Assembly: GCA_028284805.1 (NCBI GenBank)
Contig: JANQQZ010000006.1
Span: 1 to 64,000 of the forward strand
Direction: 5' to 3'
Length of the DNA stretch: 64,000 nucleotides
From: Phycisphaerales bacterium
GTDB lineage: Bacteria; Planctomycetota; Phycisphaerae; Phycisphaerales; UBA1924
Made by a program: the position numbers and the translations under genes. Under the pieces are notes generated by a model. It was not told where the DNA came from. It saw only the letters and a program-made list of their open reading frames with translations, and did no database searches. Of the stretch, positions 49,412-59,951 are shown piece after piece (the stretch's first letter is position 1; each line of letters begins with the position of its first letter).

Positions 49412-49897
49412 TTACTCGTCGATGTATCGCGAGTTGTCGGGGTCGCGGGCCCAATCTTCGATGTAGGCGTTGTAGCGATCGAGCTCAACGAAGAGCTGCT
49501 TTGTAAACAGGGCGGCAATGCCGCGCTGCTGCGGAGTGCGGGCCTCGGTCCGGATCTTCGTGACCGAGGGTGTTTCCTCCCGGAGCTCGATGAAGAGCAC
49601 CGCACGCCCACGCAACGCGTAGTTGCGGATCTCCCAGTTGCCCGAGGGCCACTCGTCCTCCGGATAACGGGTGTACCGCAGTTCCAGCTCGAGCACTTCG
49701 GCGGCCCGATCGGCAGCGGCGACCGCGTCCTCGTACCGAACCAGCTCGAACGATCGCACGTCGTCGCCGTCGAAGAAGGCGATCCCGGCCTCGGCTGTCG
49801 AGAGCCCGACGCCGACCACAGCGGGCTCGACACCAGTGCACCCATGAAGAAGGCCCGAGAGACAAGCCGCGGCGACAGCGGCAGTGGCAGTACGCAT
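49412..49897 (-). CDS. Hypothetical lipoprotein
   Basis: AAAVACLSGLLHGCTGVEP-like lipobox region (MRTATAAVAAACLSGLLHGC). Confidence 0.65.
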   Translation of the reverse strand: MRTATAAVAAACLSGLLHGCTGVEPAVVGVGLSTAEAGIAFFDGDDVRSFELVRYEDAVAAADRAAEVLELELRYTRYPEDEWPSGNWEIRNYALRGRAVLFIELREETPSVTKIRTEARTPQQRGIAALFTKQLFVELDRYNAYIEDWARDPDNSRYIDE

Positions 49898-49947
49898 GAC
49901 GAACCGTATGCCACGCCCCACCGCTACACTCGACGCGGGAGGGTGCA

Positions 49948-50607
49948 ATGAAGCTGATCATTCCGATGCTGTCGCTGCTCGTCGCCGCCTCTGTCTTGGG
50001 CGGCTGCTCCTCGGCCAAGATCTGGGCCCGCGAGACGGTGCTGGGCGAGGCGAAACGCGATCAACTGGTCGCGAACGTCGAGAAGGCCAGGAAAGAGCAG
50101 CAAGAGGCCAAGGAGACGTTCGCGTCCGCACTGGACGAGCTCCTGGCGATCTCGACCGGCGGCGACGCCCGCGACACGCTCGAGGCGCAGTACCGCAAGA
50201 TCGAGTCGACGTACAAGGCGAGCGAATCGAAGGCCAAGGCGGTCAACTCCCGGATCGCGACGATCCAGCGCGTCGCCGACAAGCTGTTCGCCGAGTGGGA
50301 AGACGAGCTCGACGACTACGAGAGCGACAGCCTTCGAGGGCAGAGCGAGGTGCAGCTCTCGGCGACGAAACAGAAGTACGAGCAGCTGATCGCCGCGATG
50401 CGCCGTGCCGCGGCGAAGATGGACCCGGTGCTCTCGGCCTTCAAGGACCAGACGCTGTTCCTGAAGCACAACCTGAACGCGCAGGCCATCGCCTCGCTCG
50501 AATCCGACCTCGAGGAGATCCGCGTGGACGTGACCACGCTGATCGAAGAGATGGAGGAGGCGATCGCGGAGGCGGAGACGTTCATCGAATCCGTACGAGG
50601 CAGCTGA
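49948..50607 (+). CDS. DUF2959-like lipoprotein
   Basis: MLSLLVAASVLGGCSSAKIWARETVLGEAKRDQLVANVEKARKEQQEAKETFASALDELLAI coiled-coil lipoprotein. Confidence 0.85.
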   Translation: MKLIIPMLSLLVAASVLGGCSSAKIWARETVLGEAKRDQLVANVEKARKEQQEAKETFASALDELLAISTGGDARDTLEAQYRKIESTYKASESKAKAVNSRIATIQRVADKLFAEWEDELDDYESDSLRGQSEVQLSATKQKYEQLIAAMRRAAAKMDPVLSAFKDQTLFLKHNLNAQAIASLESDLEEIRVDVTTLIEEMEEAIAEAETFIESVRGS

Positions 50608-50662
50608 GGCGCCGCCGCGCGTGTGGCACCGCCCGCACTGAGCCAACGCGTGGTCGGGGCGG

Positions 50663-50971
50663 TCAGCCCTCGAGGCGATCAAACCTCTTCGCGAGCGCCC
50701 GCTTCAGCTTGCTGGCCGCCTCCCGGGCGGCGTCGTAGTAGTCCGAGGCGTGCACCTCGACCGCGATCGGGTCGAGCCCCTTGGGCCTGGCCTCGAGCAG
50801 GCAGCGTTTGTCCGCCTGGCCTGGCTTGTGGGCGTTCTCATCACCCAGGTGGACCTCGACGCGGGTGAGCTTGTCGGTCAGGTGCCCGAGAGTGGACTCG
50901 ATCACCTCGCGGATGCGCGCGTCGAGAGCCTCGGATGACTGGCCGTCGCGATAGTTGATCTCGATGAGCAT
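50663..50971 (-). CDS. HPF/RaiA-like ribosome hibernation/ribosome-associated protein
   Basis: MLIEINYRDGQSSEALDARIREVIESTLGHLTDKLTRVEVHLGDEN...AVEVHASDYYDAAREAASKLKRAL. Confidence 0.75.
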   Translation of the reverse strand: MLIEINYRDGQSSEALDARIREVIESTLGHLTDKLTRVEVHLGDENAHKPGQADKRCLLEARPKGLDPIAVEVHASDYYDAAREAASKLKRALAKRFDRLEG

Positions 50972-51007
50972 GGCAGAGTGTATACACCCGAGGCGACGGC
51001 CCCACCC

Positions 51008-51820
51008 TCACCCAAGCTCGATCCGCGGGCGTGCAACGCCCGCGAGCGTGCCGCCGTCCAAGTTGAACGACGCGCCGGTCGTGTACGCCGACTCGTCCGA
51101 CGCGAGATAGACGGCCAGCGCCGCCACCTCCTCGGCTGTGCCGAACCGGCCGAGCGGGCAGTCGGCGACAATCGCCTTCACCGCCGCGTCGTGCTCGGGC
51201 GTGCCGGGGGGCCCAAGCATCGGCTCCCACATCGGCGTCATGATCGCGGCCGGCTGGATGACGTTGCAGCAGATGCCCAGGCCTTGCTCCGCGCAATAGA
51301 TCGCGACCGACCGCGTGTGGTTCGCGACCGCGGCCTTGCTCGCCGCATATGCCGATGCGCCGGGGATGCCCACCACGCCCGACCGCGAGCCCATGTTGAT
51401 GATCGAGCCGCCGCCAGGATCGTTCGTTCGCATGGCACGGATCGCGTGCCTGCACCCGAGCGCGACGCCCTCAAGGTTCGTCGCCATCACCGCACGCCAG
51501 ACATCGAGTTCGAGCGACTCGGGATCGTGCCCCGTCGGCGACAGATCAAACCCGGTGATGCCCGCGTTGTTGACCACGGCGTCAAGCCGACCGTGCTCGG
51601 CCAGGACGGCATCGACCACCCGCCGCCATGCCGCGTCGTCCCGCACATCGAGTTCTGCGAAGCTCGCACCGACTTCCGCCGCGGCCGACGGGCCGAGCTC
51701 GGTGTTCAGATCCGTCGCAACGACGGCCGCGCCTTCGCGCACACACGCGGCGGCGACGGCCTTGCCGATGCCCCGGGCGGCACCCGTGATGAGGCAGACT
51801 TTCGAGGAGAGACGCGCCAT
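51008..51820 (-). CDS. Short-chain dehydrogenase/reductase
   Basis: [67 protein letters not shown]. Confidence 0.95.
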   Translation of the reverse strand: MARLSSKVCLITGAARGIGKAVAAACVREGAAVVATDLNTELGPSAAAEVGASFAELDVRDDAAWRRVVDAVLAEHGRLDAVVNNAGITGFDLSPTGHDPESLELDVWRAVMATNLEGVALGCRHAIRAMRTNDPGGGSIINMGSRSGVVGIPGASAYAASKAAVANHTRSVAIYCAEQGLGICCNVIQPAAIMTPMWEPMLGPPGTPEHDAAVKAIVADCPLGRFGTAEEVAALAVYLASDESAYTTGASFNLDGGTLAGVARPRIELG

Positions 51821-51936
51821 GGGAACAGCGTATGCCAGCGTCCGAGGCCCGTTGCGCCGCCACAAACACCTGCGTGCTCGATCGCTGCAACCATGAGAAG
51901 CTCGCTTCGTACCGGAGCAAGGGAGCGGCAGCGCAG

Positions 51937-52158
51937 ATGGTCGTAACGGTTCTCTACAGCCTGCTCGCGGGTTTCTTCGTGTGGATCGTCCTCGACTTCG
52001 TCACCGAAGCCCTGTTCCCGCGCCTGATGGACCCGTCGGTCACTCAACGGTCGAAGCCACCGCTGGCGGCCGTCATAGTCAATTGCACGCTCGTCGGTGT
52101 GGGCGTCGCGGTAGCCGCGGTTGTCTTCGTGATGCGCCTCGGACTCACCGGCGCGTGA
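51937..52158 (+). CDS. Small two-TM membrane protein
   Basis: [20 protein letters not shown] and [24 protein letters not shown]. Confidence 0.45.
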   Translation: MVVTVLYSLLAGFFVWIVLDFVTEALFPRLMDPSVTQRSKPPLAAVIVNCTLVGVGVAVAAVVFVMRLGLTGA

Positions 52159-52258
52159 CCGCGGCTCAGACCTCTGCGATCAGCTTGCGTGCCGCGACGG
52201 CCGCCCCTTTACGCCTATATGCGACGACGACAGTGGGCGAAGTTCCGCCCTCAAAGCA

Positions 52259-52723
52259 CTACTCGACTTGAAGCAGCAACTCACCCAGATTCCGCTGCGG
52301 ATCGGTTCTGAAATCGGAACGGGGTTCGAATGGCCCACCGGCGAACGACACAAACTCGAGTGCCTCAACGCGAAAGAACGTCCATCCCTCGTAGCCACCC
52401 TGGCCGTTCGCCTTCTTGCCGCTTGCTGCGCCCCAAGGGCTCCCGCCATCGACCTGGTATGCCTCGAGCAGATAGCTTCCATCGATCTGCCGCCACAGTC
52501 GGTACAACGCAAGAAGCCGAACGACACCCTCGTACCGCATGCGGATACGTCTTGCATTCGTGATCGCCTTCCAGATCCAGTAGAGCAGAAAGATCAAGCC
52601 AAAGGGCAACTCAGGCAGCTCGTCGTCATCGTCGCGAAGCCAATCAAGAAAGACGCCAATCACGTCTTCATCATCGTCGGTTTCTCGCAGCAGTCGTTCC
52701 GTGATGGATGTATCGGTTTCCAT
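52259..52723 (-). CDS. Hypothetical protein with acidic N-terminus and one TM
   Basis: METDTSITERLLRETDDDEDVIGVFLDWLRDDDDELPELPFGLIFLLYWIWKAITNARR. Confidence 0.55.
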   Translation of the reverse strand: METDTSITERLLRETDDDEDVIGVFLDWLRDDDDELPELPFGLIFLLYWIWKAITNARRIRMRYEGVVRLLALYRLWRQIDGSYLLEAYQVDGGSPWGAASGKKANGQGGYEGWTFFRVEALEFVSFAGGPFEPRSDFRTDPQRNLGELLLQVE

Positions 52724-52834
52724 GCACCGACGATACAGGACGCCGCAACTCCTGCGCCACATCTGCGTGCGATCGCAATGGAGTGTCCGCGCATCTCAGG
52801 TGATCTGGAGCACTTTTCTAAACGGCAGATGCTC

Positions 52835-54772
52835 CTACACCACCCGATCTTCCTTCGCAATCCCCATCGCCGGCCGCACATCAACCTGCACCAGCGGCTC
52901 GCCCTGGATCTCCTTCGCCTCGTCGGCGTCCACGAAGTCGGAGTGGCACGAGGCCTTGCCCGCGTCGTCGCCGGGCTTGGCGTCCTTCTTCACCTTGCTG
53001 GCGAGCTTGTGGATCTCTTCGGGCTTGAGGTACCCCCGCTGCTCGAGGATCTTCTGCTGCTCCTCGGTGAGCGCGTCGGACTTCACGGGCTTGCCGCGGT
53101 CGAAGCCCTCCGCTTTCCCTGACGCGAACTCCTGGATCTCCTTGCTGATCCGCACGCTGCACCAGTCGTGCCCGCACATGGCGCAGAAGTCGGTGTCGAC
53201 GTCGAGGTCCTCGTCGTGGTACGCGCGGGCGGTATCGGTGTCGAAGGCCAGCTCGAAGTGCCTCTCCCAGTTGAGCGCGGCGCGGGCCTTGGTCAGCTCG
53301 TCGTCCCAGTCGCGCGTGCCCGGGATGCCCAACGCGACGTCGGCGGCGTGGGCCGCGATCTTGTAGGCGATGCAGCCCTCTTTCACGTCGCCCTTCTTGG
53401 GCAGGCCCAGGTGCTCCTTGGGCGTGACGTAGCAGAGCATGCTCGCGCCGTGGTAGGCGGCGTTGGTCGCGCCGATGCAGCTGGTGATGTGGTCGTAGCC
53501 CGGGAAGACGTCGGTCACAAGCGGGCCGAGCACGTAGAACGGCGCGCCGTGGCAGAGCCGGCGCTGGAGCTTCATGTTGTACTCGATCTGGTCCAGCGGA
53601 ACGTGCCCGGGGCCCTCGACCATGACCTGCACGCCGTGACGCCACGCGCGCTCGGTCAGCTCGCCGATGGTCTCGAGTTCGGCCAGCTGCGCATCGTCGG
53701 AGGCGTCGGCCAGGCCGCCCGGGCGCATGCCGTCGCCGATCGAGAAGGTGACGTCGTGCCGACGCATCAGCTGGCAGATGTCGTCCCACATGGTGTACAT
53801 CAGGTTGTCTTTGTTGTGGGTGAGCATCCATTTGGCGAGCAGCGAGCCGCCGCGGCTGACGATGCCGATGAGCCGGTTCTTGACGTACTTCAGGTCCTTC
53901 TTGCGGACGCCCGCGTGGATCGTGAAGTAGTCGACGCCCTGCTGTGCCTGGTGCTCGAGGGTCTCGAGCACAGTCTGCTCGTCCAGGTCTTCCAGGCGCT
54001 TGCCGATGATCATGGAGTAGATGGGCACGGTCCCGATGGGCACCGTCGAGTTCCGGAGGATCGCCTCCCGGCAGGCGTCGAGGTCGCCCCCGGTCGACAG
54101 GTCCATGACCGTGTCGCCCCCCCACTTCTCGGCCCACTTGAGCTTCTCGACTTCTTCTTCTGTACCACTGCTGACAGGCGATGCACCCATGTTGGCGTTG
54201 ATCTTGGTCTTGGTCGCGCGCCCGATCGCCATCGGGTCGAGGTTGTACTTGAGGTGCGTCACGTTCGCGGGGATCACGCATCGGCCCGCGGCGACTTCAT
54301 CCCTGACCTGCTCGGGCGTCAGGTGCCCCTCGCGCTCGGCGACGCGCTTCATCTGCGGCGTGACGATGCCGAGCCGCGCCGACTCGAGCTGCGTGATAGG
54401 AACAAATCCTTGTGGAGCAACGCAGCGGATGAACGCGCCCTGCTTCTGGTTGTGTCCGCCGCAGCCCTGGGCGTGCGAATCCACGGCCTCGATCGTCCAG
54501 CCCTCGGGCAGGAAGTCCCACGCGGTGTAGGGGCTGGGCTGGGGTGTGTTGGGTGTGTCGGGGCTGCTGAAGGTCAGCGGGCCCCCGATGTTCGCGGCGT
54601 TGGCGAAGCTGCCCGGCGTGGTCGCGGGGCCGTTGCCCGGGTTGGTCGCGCCGCGGGTGGGCACGCCCAGGCGCTCGGTGGGCCTGTCCGCGCCGGGGTT
54701 CGCCCCGAGGGTGTAGGCCTTGGCGGTGTCGGCGTGGGCCGTTGTATCTGTGGTGGTATCGAACGTCGTCAT
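52835..54772 (-). CDS. thiC: Phosphomethylpyrimidine synthase ThiC
   Basis: [67 protein letters not shown]-terminal [12 protein letters not shown] Fe-S CX2CX4C. Confidence 0.97.
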   Translation of the reverse strand: MTTFDTTTDTTAHADTAKAYTLGANPGADRPTERLGVPTRGATNPGNGPATTPGSFANAANIGGPLTFSSPDTPNTPQPSPYTAWDFLPEGWTIEAVDSHAQGCGGHNQKQGAFIRCVAPQGFVPITQLESARLGIVTPQMKRVAEREGHLTPEQVRDEVAAGRCVIPANVTHLKYNLDPMAIGRATKTKINANMGASPVSSGTEEEVEKLKWAEKWGGDTVMDLSTGGDLDACREAILRNSTVPIGTVPIYSMIIGKRLEDLDEQTVLETLEHQAQQGVDYFTIHAGVRKKDLKYVKNRLIGIVSRGGSLLAKWMLTHNKDNLMYTMWDDICQLMRRHDVTFSIGDGMRPGGLADASDDAQLAELETIGELTERAWRHGVQVMVEGPGHVPLDQIEYNMKLQRRLCHGAPFYVLGPLVTDVFPGYDHITSCIGATNAAYHGASMLCYVTPKEHLGLPKKGDVKEGCIAYKIAAHAADVALGIPGTRDWDDELTKARAALNWERHFELAFDTDTARAYHDEDLDVDTDFCAMCGHDWCSVRISKEIQEFASGKAEGFDRGKPVKSDALTEEQQKILEQRGYLKPEEIHKLASKVKKDAKPGDDAGKASCHSDFVDADEAKEIQGEPLVQVDVRPAMGIAKEDRVV

Positions 54773-54778
54773 AATCGC

Positions 54779-54855
54779 ATCCCTCCGCCGGCATGATCCG
54801 GATCAGGTTCGTCGGGTGCTTCTCAGCCGCTCGACAGGAGCGACGCCCCGTGCGT
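54779..54855 (-). promoter_or_regulatory. TPP (THI element) riboswitch upstream of thiC
   Basis: Minus strand GGGGCGTCGCTCC...CGGCTGAGAAGCACCCGACGAACCTGATCCGGATCATGCCGGCGGAGGGATGC matches the CUGAGA...ACCYGAWCYGGAUAAUNCCRGCGNAGGGA consensus, immediately 5' of thiC ATG. Confidence 0.95.
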
Positions 54856-54925
54856 TGTGATGACAGTGTAGGGGTTTGCCCCTCGGGCGATGCCCGGCGG
54901 CGGAGCAACGCTGACAGCCGACCGC

Positions 54926-56788
54926 CTAAGCCCTTGCGTTCCCAGAACCGCCCCCGAGCCAAGGCACGGGCGAATCGATCACCGCACTAGGGCCGATCAC
55001 GTCCGGCTGCTGGTCGTAGCCCAGCTCGTCGAGTTCCTTACCCGCGGCAGCAACGAGCTCGGAGTACGTCGGGACCCGCTTGCGCCGCCCGAGGGCGCGG
55101 AGTGTCTTCGCGGCAACGTAGCTGAACGCGCCGTAGCTCGTTGCGCCGTGCCGGTACTCGAACGCGTACTCGTGCTCGCGCGCGGAGGTGATGATGACGG
55201 GCATGTACGGGCCCGGGAACGTCCCGTCGCCCTGCTGCTCGGCCAACCGCTTGCGTGCCTTGTTGTACTCCCGCGTCGTGTCCTGTCGCTGGGGCCCTCC
55301 CCGACCGATGCGGAAGGTATCCAGTTGCTCGCCGAAGACCTGCTGCGCGAACCGCTCGGCATCGCCTCCCAGTTTGTCGAGCGCCCGGTGCCGCGCGTCG
55401 AGCTTGCGGTCCACCCAGAGCTCGCGTTTCGGGTCCCATCGCATCGCACGGTGACGGATGTCATCCGGCGCGCGCAGGCCGCGGATCCTGCGCCCCGGTT
55501 CCCGGTCGAGACCGCCCGAGTGGCAGCAGTCGAGCACCATCGTGAACGAGACGTCCGCGGGCAGATCGCAGTAGCGGGTGACGAGCCAGTCGTCGGTGAT
55601 CGACCGCTCCATCGAGAAATCAAAGTCGACGGGGCAGAGGCATTCGTCCTTGCCGTCGACCACCTCGGCCGCGTTGTACGTGGGCAGACACGCGCCGTGC
55701 CCGCTGAAGCCCAGGACACGGACGTCTCCCGGCAGGGCATCCGCGAGCAGCCAGTCGATCCGCTCCCGGATCGCCTCGGCCGTCGCGCGCTCGTCCAGCA
55801 GCAGGCGGATGTCCTCGGCCTCGAACCCGCACTCCTGGAGCACCGAGCTGACCAGAAACGCGTCGTTGACGCACCCCTCCAGCGGGGCGTCGGAGTAGGC
55901 ATCAATGCCGATGAGCAGGGCCTTCTTCTGTCTGCGGCGTTCAGATCGGGCGGCCTCGCGCGCGGCGGGCGCCGCCGGGAGCAGAGGCTTCCGAACCGAA
56001 CGCTGCGCGTTCGTCGTGCGGGATCTCCAATCGCTCGCCAGCGGCACCCAGAATCGGCTGGTGACCTCAGGCTCGCTGAGATACAGATCGGCATCGTGAT
56101 TGAGCAGGCTGCCGTCCTCGTCGAACTCGGCATCGAGCTGCTGATAGTTCGCGTCGGAGAGACGGATCTGGGCGGTGAACACGATGTCGTGCTTGTTGTA
56201 CGCGTGGAACCAGTTGGCGGCCGAGCGGATGGTGGTCACCCGCCCGAACTGCGAGCGGACCGAGGGGTGCCCGATCTGGGTCCCGAACGTCAGCACGGTC
56301 CGCCCCTTGAACAGATCGGATCCGCTCCGGTGCCACCGGTAGGTGTCGTAGAGCACCAGCGCGCCGAGGCTGTGCGCACAAATCAGGTGCGGGTCGAACG
56401 CGCCGATGTGATCCGCGAGCGCCTTGCGGGTCTTGGAGCGGAGGTTGTGGTCGTCGTCCACCCACTTGACGACCATGCCCGCGGTCCACGAGAACTTGTC
56501 GGGCAGATCGGTCACCGACCAGCCCCTGCGTCGGCGGAACAGCCCCGAGATGCCCGTCCACAGCCAACTCGAACTGAGGCGGATCAGCGCTTCAGTCATG
56601 TCGCCCGGGTCGAGGGGATCGGCCGCAAAGTGCTCGTCGTACGCGAGCGCCTCGATCTCGACCTGGTCGCTCGACACCCCGCCTAGCGCGAGCTGCTCGT
56701 GAATGGTGTCCTTCCACTGGTTCTGCCAGCCCGTGTGCTGCTCGTGCCCACCGACGCCGTGAATGGTCAGGATCCGGAGCTTGTTCAT
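54926..56788 (-). CDS. Alpha/beta-hydrolase (lipase-like) fused to a C-terminal metacaspase/caspase (C14) domain
   Basis: LRILTIHGVGGHE and LICAHSLGALVLYDTY hydrolase motifs; KKALLIGIDAYSD, VRVLGFSGHGA (His) and FTMVLDCCHSGGLDRE (Cys) caspase dyad. Confidence 0.9.
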   Translation of the reverse strand: MNKLRILTIHGVGGHEQHTGWQNQWKDTIHEQLALGGVSSDQVEIEALAYDEHFAADPLDPGDMTEALIRLSSSWLWTGISGLFRRRRGWSVTDLPDKFSWTAGMVVKWVDDDHNLRSKTRKALADHIGAFDPHLICAHSLGALVLYDTYRWHRSGSDLFKGRTVLTFGTQIGHPSVRSQFGRVTTIRSAANWFHAYNKHDIVFTAQIRLSDANYQQLDAEFDEDGSLLNHDADLYLSEPEVTSRFWVPLASDWRSRTTNAQRSVRKPLLPAAPAAREAARSERRRQKKALLIGIDAYSDAPLEGCVNDAFLVSSVLQECGFEAEDIRLLLDERATAEAIRERIDWLLADALPGDVRVLGFSGHGACLPTYNAAEVVDGKDECLCPVDFDFSMERSITDDWLVTRYCDLPADVSFTMVLDCCHSGGLDREPGRRIRGLRAPDDIRHRAMRWDPKRELWVDRKLDARHRALDKLGGDAERFAQQVFGEQLDTFRIGRGGPQRQDTTREYNKARKRLAEQQGDGTFPGPYMPVIITSAREHEYAFEYRHGATSYGAFSYVAAKTLRALGRRKRVPTYSELVAAAGKELDELGYDQQPDVIGPSAVIDSPVPWLGGGSGNARA

Positions 56789-56891
56789 GCCGTGGCCCCC
56801 TTTGGCTGCGCGGTTGCGAGCCAACCCAAATCCTATCAGGCTACGGACAGGATTACAGGTCTTTGTCAGGGAACATGTTGTGAGCGGATGT

Positions 56892-57647
56892 TCAGCAGCC
56901 GGCGTTGTAGTTCGTGATCCAGGCGCTGAAATCGCCGGGCGTGACCAGGCCGTCAACGTTCTGGTCGGCCCGCGGGTCGCGGGTGTTGTACGCCATGATC
57001 CAGGCGCTGAGGTCCGCGGGCGAAAGCAGGCCGTCGCCGTTGACGTCGGCGACGCAGGGAGGTGTCAAGATCTCGCCGAGCACCTCGAACGCGACGCCCG
57101 GGTGATCCACGCGGCTGAAGCCCTGCCCCTCGTCGACGAGCACGCTGCCGTCACCCTCAGCGCCGTGCCAGCGCCACGAATGCTCGGGATCCCCGAGTGT
57201 CGGGCTCGTGAGAAGTGCGGCGACTTCGATGCCGTAGCGTGCACCGAGACGCAGGCCGATGGCGCCGTCGAGCGTGACCTCGTATCCGGTCATCGTCGGG
57301 TCGGACTTATCGAGGGTGACCCGGCCGATACCGACGGTCTGGTTCGCGAGTTCGGCAAGCTCGTTGTTCTGCGGGTCGAGCTCGACAACGCGGAGCCGGA
57401 GGGCGTAGATGTTCTCGGTCGGGAGCGCGAAGACCCGGACGCGCTCTGCGGTCGCGTCGTGCTGTGCGGAGAAGTCCTCGAGCACGACGCGCGCCTGCTC
57501 GACGTCCTGCCCTCCGGTGACGCGCTGGGCGACCTGCGGGCCGACGGCACCCGAGGGCGCCTGCCCCGCGACGACGTCGAGCGGCTGGGCCGCGACCGCG
57601 CCGGTGAGCATCAACGTACCGAGAACGCCGACAAGACCCGTCTCCAT
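56892..57647 (-). CDS. Exported protein with C-terminal GC-type dockerin-like module
   Basis: Signal peptide; CVADVNGDGLLSPADLSAWIMAYNTRDPRADQNVDGLVTPGDFSAWITNYNAGC. Confidence 0.85.
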   Translation of the reverse strand: METGLVGVLGTLMLTGAVAAQPLDVVAGQAPSGAVGPQVAQRVTGGQDVEQARVVLEDFSAQHDATAERVRVFALPTENIYALRLRVVELDPQNNELAELANQTVGIGRVTLDKSDPTMTGYEVTLDGAIGLRLGARYGIEVAALLTSPTLGDPEHSWRWHGAEGDGSVLVDEGQGFSRVDHPGVAFEVLGEILTPPCVADVNGDGLLSPADLSAWIMAYNTRDPRADQNVDGLVTPGDFSAWITNYNAGC

Positions 57648-57692
57648 GGCATCGCTCCGAGGGCCGGCCTTGGCCCTTGAGCGATAGATACA

Positions 57693-57722
57693 CCGATCCC
57701 GCGGGTTGACCCGCGGGATCGG
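57693..57722 (-). terminator. Strong stem-loop downstream of the S9 peptidase gene
   Basis: CCGATCCCGCGGG-TTGA-CCCGCGGGATCGG perfect 13-bp stem, 4-nt loop; no T run. Confidence 0.6.
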
Positions 57723-57799
57723 CACAGTTTCCAGCGATACGCGTTCGCGACCCGCGATCGCCGATGTTCTGGGACACCGGCGCGAGGGCGTCCGTCCGA

Positions 57800-59839
57800 T
57801 TACTTCAAGGTATCGACGGTCGGCATCGCGTCGGCGAGACCCGGGACACCCTCGGCACCCGTCGGCACCTGGATCGTCGACTCGAGCAGGTCGTCGTCGA
57901 TCGGCTCGTACCGCCCGCCCAGGTGCTCGCTCAGGAACGACTCGGCGACCGCGTTGAACGCCGTGCGGTTCTCGGGGCGGGCGAACCCGTGCCCCTCGTC
58001 GGGGAACAGGGCGTAGGTCACGGGGATGCTCTTGGCCTGCATCGCCTCGACGATCTGGTCGGACTCGGACTGCTTGACACGCGGGTCGTTCGCGCCCTGC
58101 CCGATCAGCAGCGGACGCTCGATCTTCTCAACGTAGTTGAGCGGGCTGCGCTCCTCGAGCAGGGCCAAGCCCTCCTCGGTGTTCGGATCGCCCACGCGTG
58201 TCGTGAACATTTTCATGACCGGCGCCCAGTAGGGCGGGATGGTCGCGAGAAGCGTGCGCAGGTTCGAGGGTCCAACGATGCTCACACCGCACGCGAACGT
58301 GTCCGGTGTGAAGGTCAGACCGACAAGCGTGGCGTACCCGCCGTAGCTGCCGCCCATGATGGCGACGCGCTGCTCGTCTGCGATGCCCTGGGCAACCGCC
58401 CAATCGACCGCGTCGATCAGGTCGTCGTGCATCTTGCCTGCCCACTCGAAGTTGCCGGCGTTGATGAAGTCCTTGCCGAAGCCGGTCGACCCGCGGTAGT
58501 TCACGCTCAACACCGCGTAGCCCCGGTTCGAGAGCCACTGGTGCATGCTGTTGTAGCCCCAGCTGTCGCGGGCCCACGGGCCACCGTGCACGAGCAGGAC
58601 CATGGGCAGCGGGTCCGCGTCGGGGCGCACGTCGCCGTCCGAATCGGAGCCGTAGGGCAGCGTCAGATAGCTCACGAGCTCGAGCCCGTCGCGCGAGTCG
58701 ATAACGACGGGGTGCATCTCGGCGAGGGGCAGGCCCTCGATCGCCGGGCGGTTGCTGAAGAGATACCGCGCGTCCTTCGCGGCGCGGTCGTACAGGTAGT
58801 ACTTCACAGGCCCGTCGCTCAGCGTGTAGGCGATCGTCCAGAGCGTGTCGTCCTTCGATCGGCTCGTGACGTTCACCTCGGCGTTCTCGACGGTGCGGAG
58901 GTACGCGAGGTCGGCCTCGACGCGTTCGTCGAGCACCGTCCACTCGGTCCGCGTGTAGTTCGCCCGCACCGCCTCGATCGCGTACGTGGTCGGGTGCGCC
59001 ATCACACCCGAGACGTCGGCCTTCGGGTGCTCGAAGACCAGGTCGGTCTCGCCCGTCGCCAGGTTCTTGGTGTACAGCGCCGCGGTGTTGCCCAGGCGGC
59101 TGTCGAGCATGTAGAGCACGGTCCCGTCGGCGTTGAACCCGGCAAGGCCTGTCGTCAACGTGTCCTCGTTGGGCACGGACAGGAACGCCTCGTCGGTCCG
59201 CACGGTCGAGTTGCCCTCGACCTCGAAGTACGAGAGCGAGCCGTCGCCCTCGAAGCGGACAGCGAACCGCACGTTGTAGTCGTCATCGAGCGTGTAGCCC
59301 GCGTAGCCCTCGTTCGTCATGAGCATCGTGCGCTCGCCCGTGACCACGTTGACCCGGTAGAGGTCGTGCAGCTGAGGGTTGCGGTCGTTGATGCCCAGGA
59401 TCATCTCGTCGGGGAACCGCGGAGAGACCTGGTTGACCTGCACCCGAACGCCCTCGAACGGAGTGAGGTCGATGCGCTCGCCGGTCTCGACGTTCACGCT
59501 ATAGGCGAGGAAGTTCTCGTCGCCCCCGGTGTCCTGGAGGTAGACCACATGCGTGCCGTTCCACGCCCAGAAGTGCTGCCGGATGCCGCGGTAGTCGTCG
59601 TCGGTGATGGGCTTGGCCGCATCCAGGTCGTCGACCGGGGCGACCCAGACGTTGAGCACGCCCTCGAGCGGCGCAAGCCAACTGAGGTGCTGGCCGGTCG
59701 GGCTGATGGTCACGCCCGCCCGCTCGGGGTTGCCGAACAGCACGTCGCGCGGGATGAGCGGCGTATCGCCTGGCTGTGCGGCGGCGCCGCCCGTGCCCAG
59801 AGTCGCGATCGCCAACGCCAGCACCTGTCCGATTCGCAT
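57800..59839 (-). CDS. S9 family prolyl-oligopeptidase-like peptidase
   Basis: VLLVHGGPWARDSWGYNSMHQWLSNRGYAVLSVNYRGSTGFGKDF, VAIMGGSYGGYATL, GANDPRVKQSESDQIVEAM, LFPDEGHGF. Confidence 0.95.
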   Translation of the reverse strand: MRIGQVLALAIATLGTGGAAAQPGDTPLIPRDVLFGNPERAGVTISPTGQHLSWLAPLEGVLNVWVAPVDDLDAAKPITDDDYRGIRQHFWAWNGTHVVYLQDTGGDENFLAYSVNVETGERIDLTPFEGVRVQVNQVSPRFPDEMILGINDRNPQLHDLYRVNVVTGERTMLMTNEGYAGYTLDDDYNVRFAVRFEGDGSLSYFEVEGNSTVRTDEAFLSVPNEDTLTTGLAGFNADGTVLYMLDSRLGNTAALYTKNLATGETDLVFEHPKADVSGVMAHPTTYAIEAVRANYTRTEWTVLDERVEADLAYLRTVENAEVNVTSRSKDDTLWTIAYTLSDGPVKYYLYDRAAKDARYLFSNRPAIEGLPLAEMHPVVIDSRDGLELVSYLTLPYGSDSDGDVRPDADPLPMVLLVHGGPWARDSWGYNSMHQWLSNRGYAVLSVNYRGSTGFGKDFINAGNFEWAGKMHDDLIDAVDWAVAQGIADEQRVAIMGGSYGGYATLVGLTFTPDTFACGVSIVGPSNLRTLLATIPPYWAPVMKMFTTRVGDPNTEEGLALLEERSPLNYVEKIERPLLIGQGANDPRVKQSESDQIVEAMQAKSIPVTYALFPDEGHGFARPENRTAFNAVAESFLSEHLGGRYEPIDDDLLESTIQVPTGAEGVPGLADAMPTVDTLK

Positions 59840-59951
59840 GATCCGTGTCCCCTCGATGAGCCCAAGCAGCAAGGTGTTCCGCGGCGGTATCTACCGGGTA
59901 CCCGGCCCGCCGATGCAAGAACGGACACTAGCTCGGACCGGCGCCGGGCGT

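Noticed and set aside
53168-54796. 542-aa plus-strand ORF
   Set aside because: Antisense to thiC, which is unambiguous.
54890-56686. 598-aa plus-strand ORF
   Set aside because: Antisense to the hydrolase-metacaspase gene with intact catalytic motifs.
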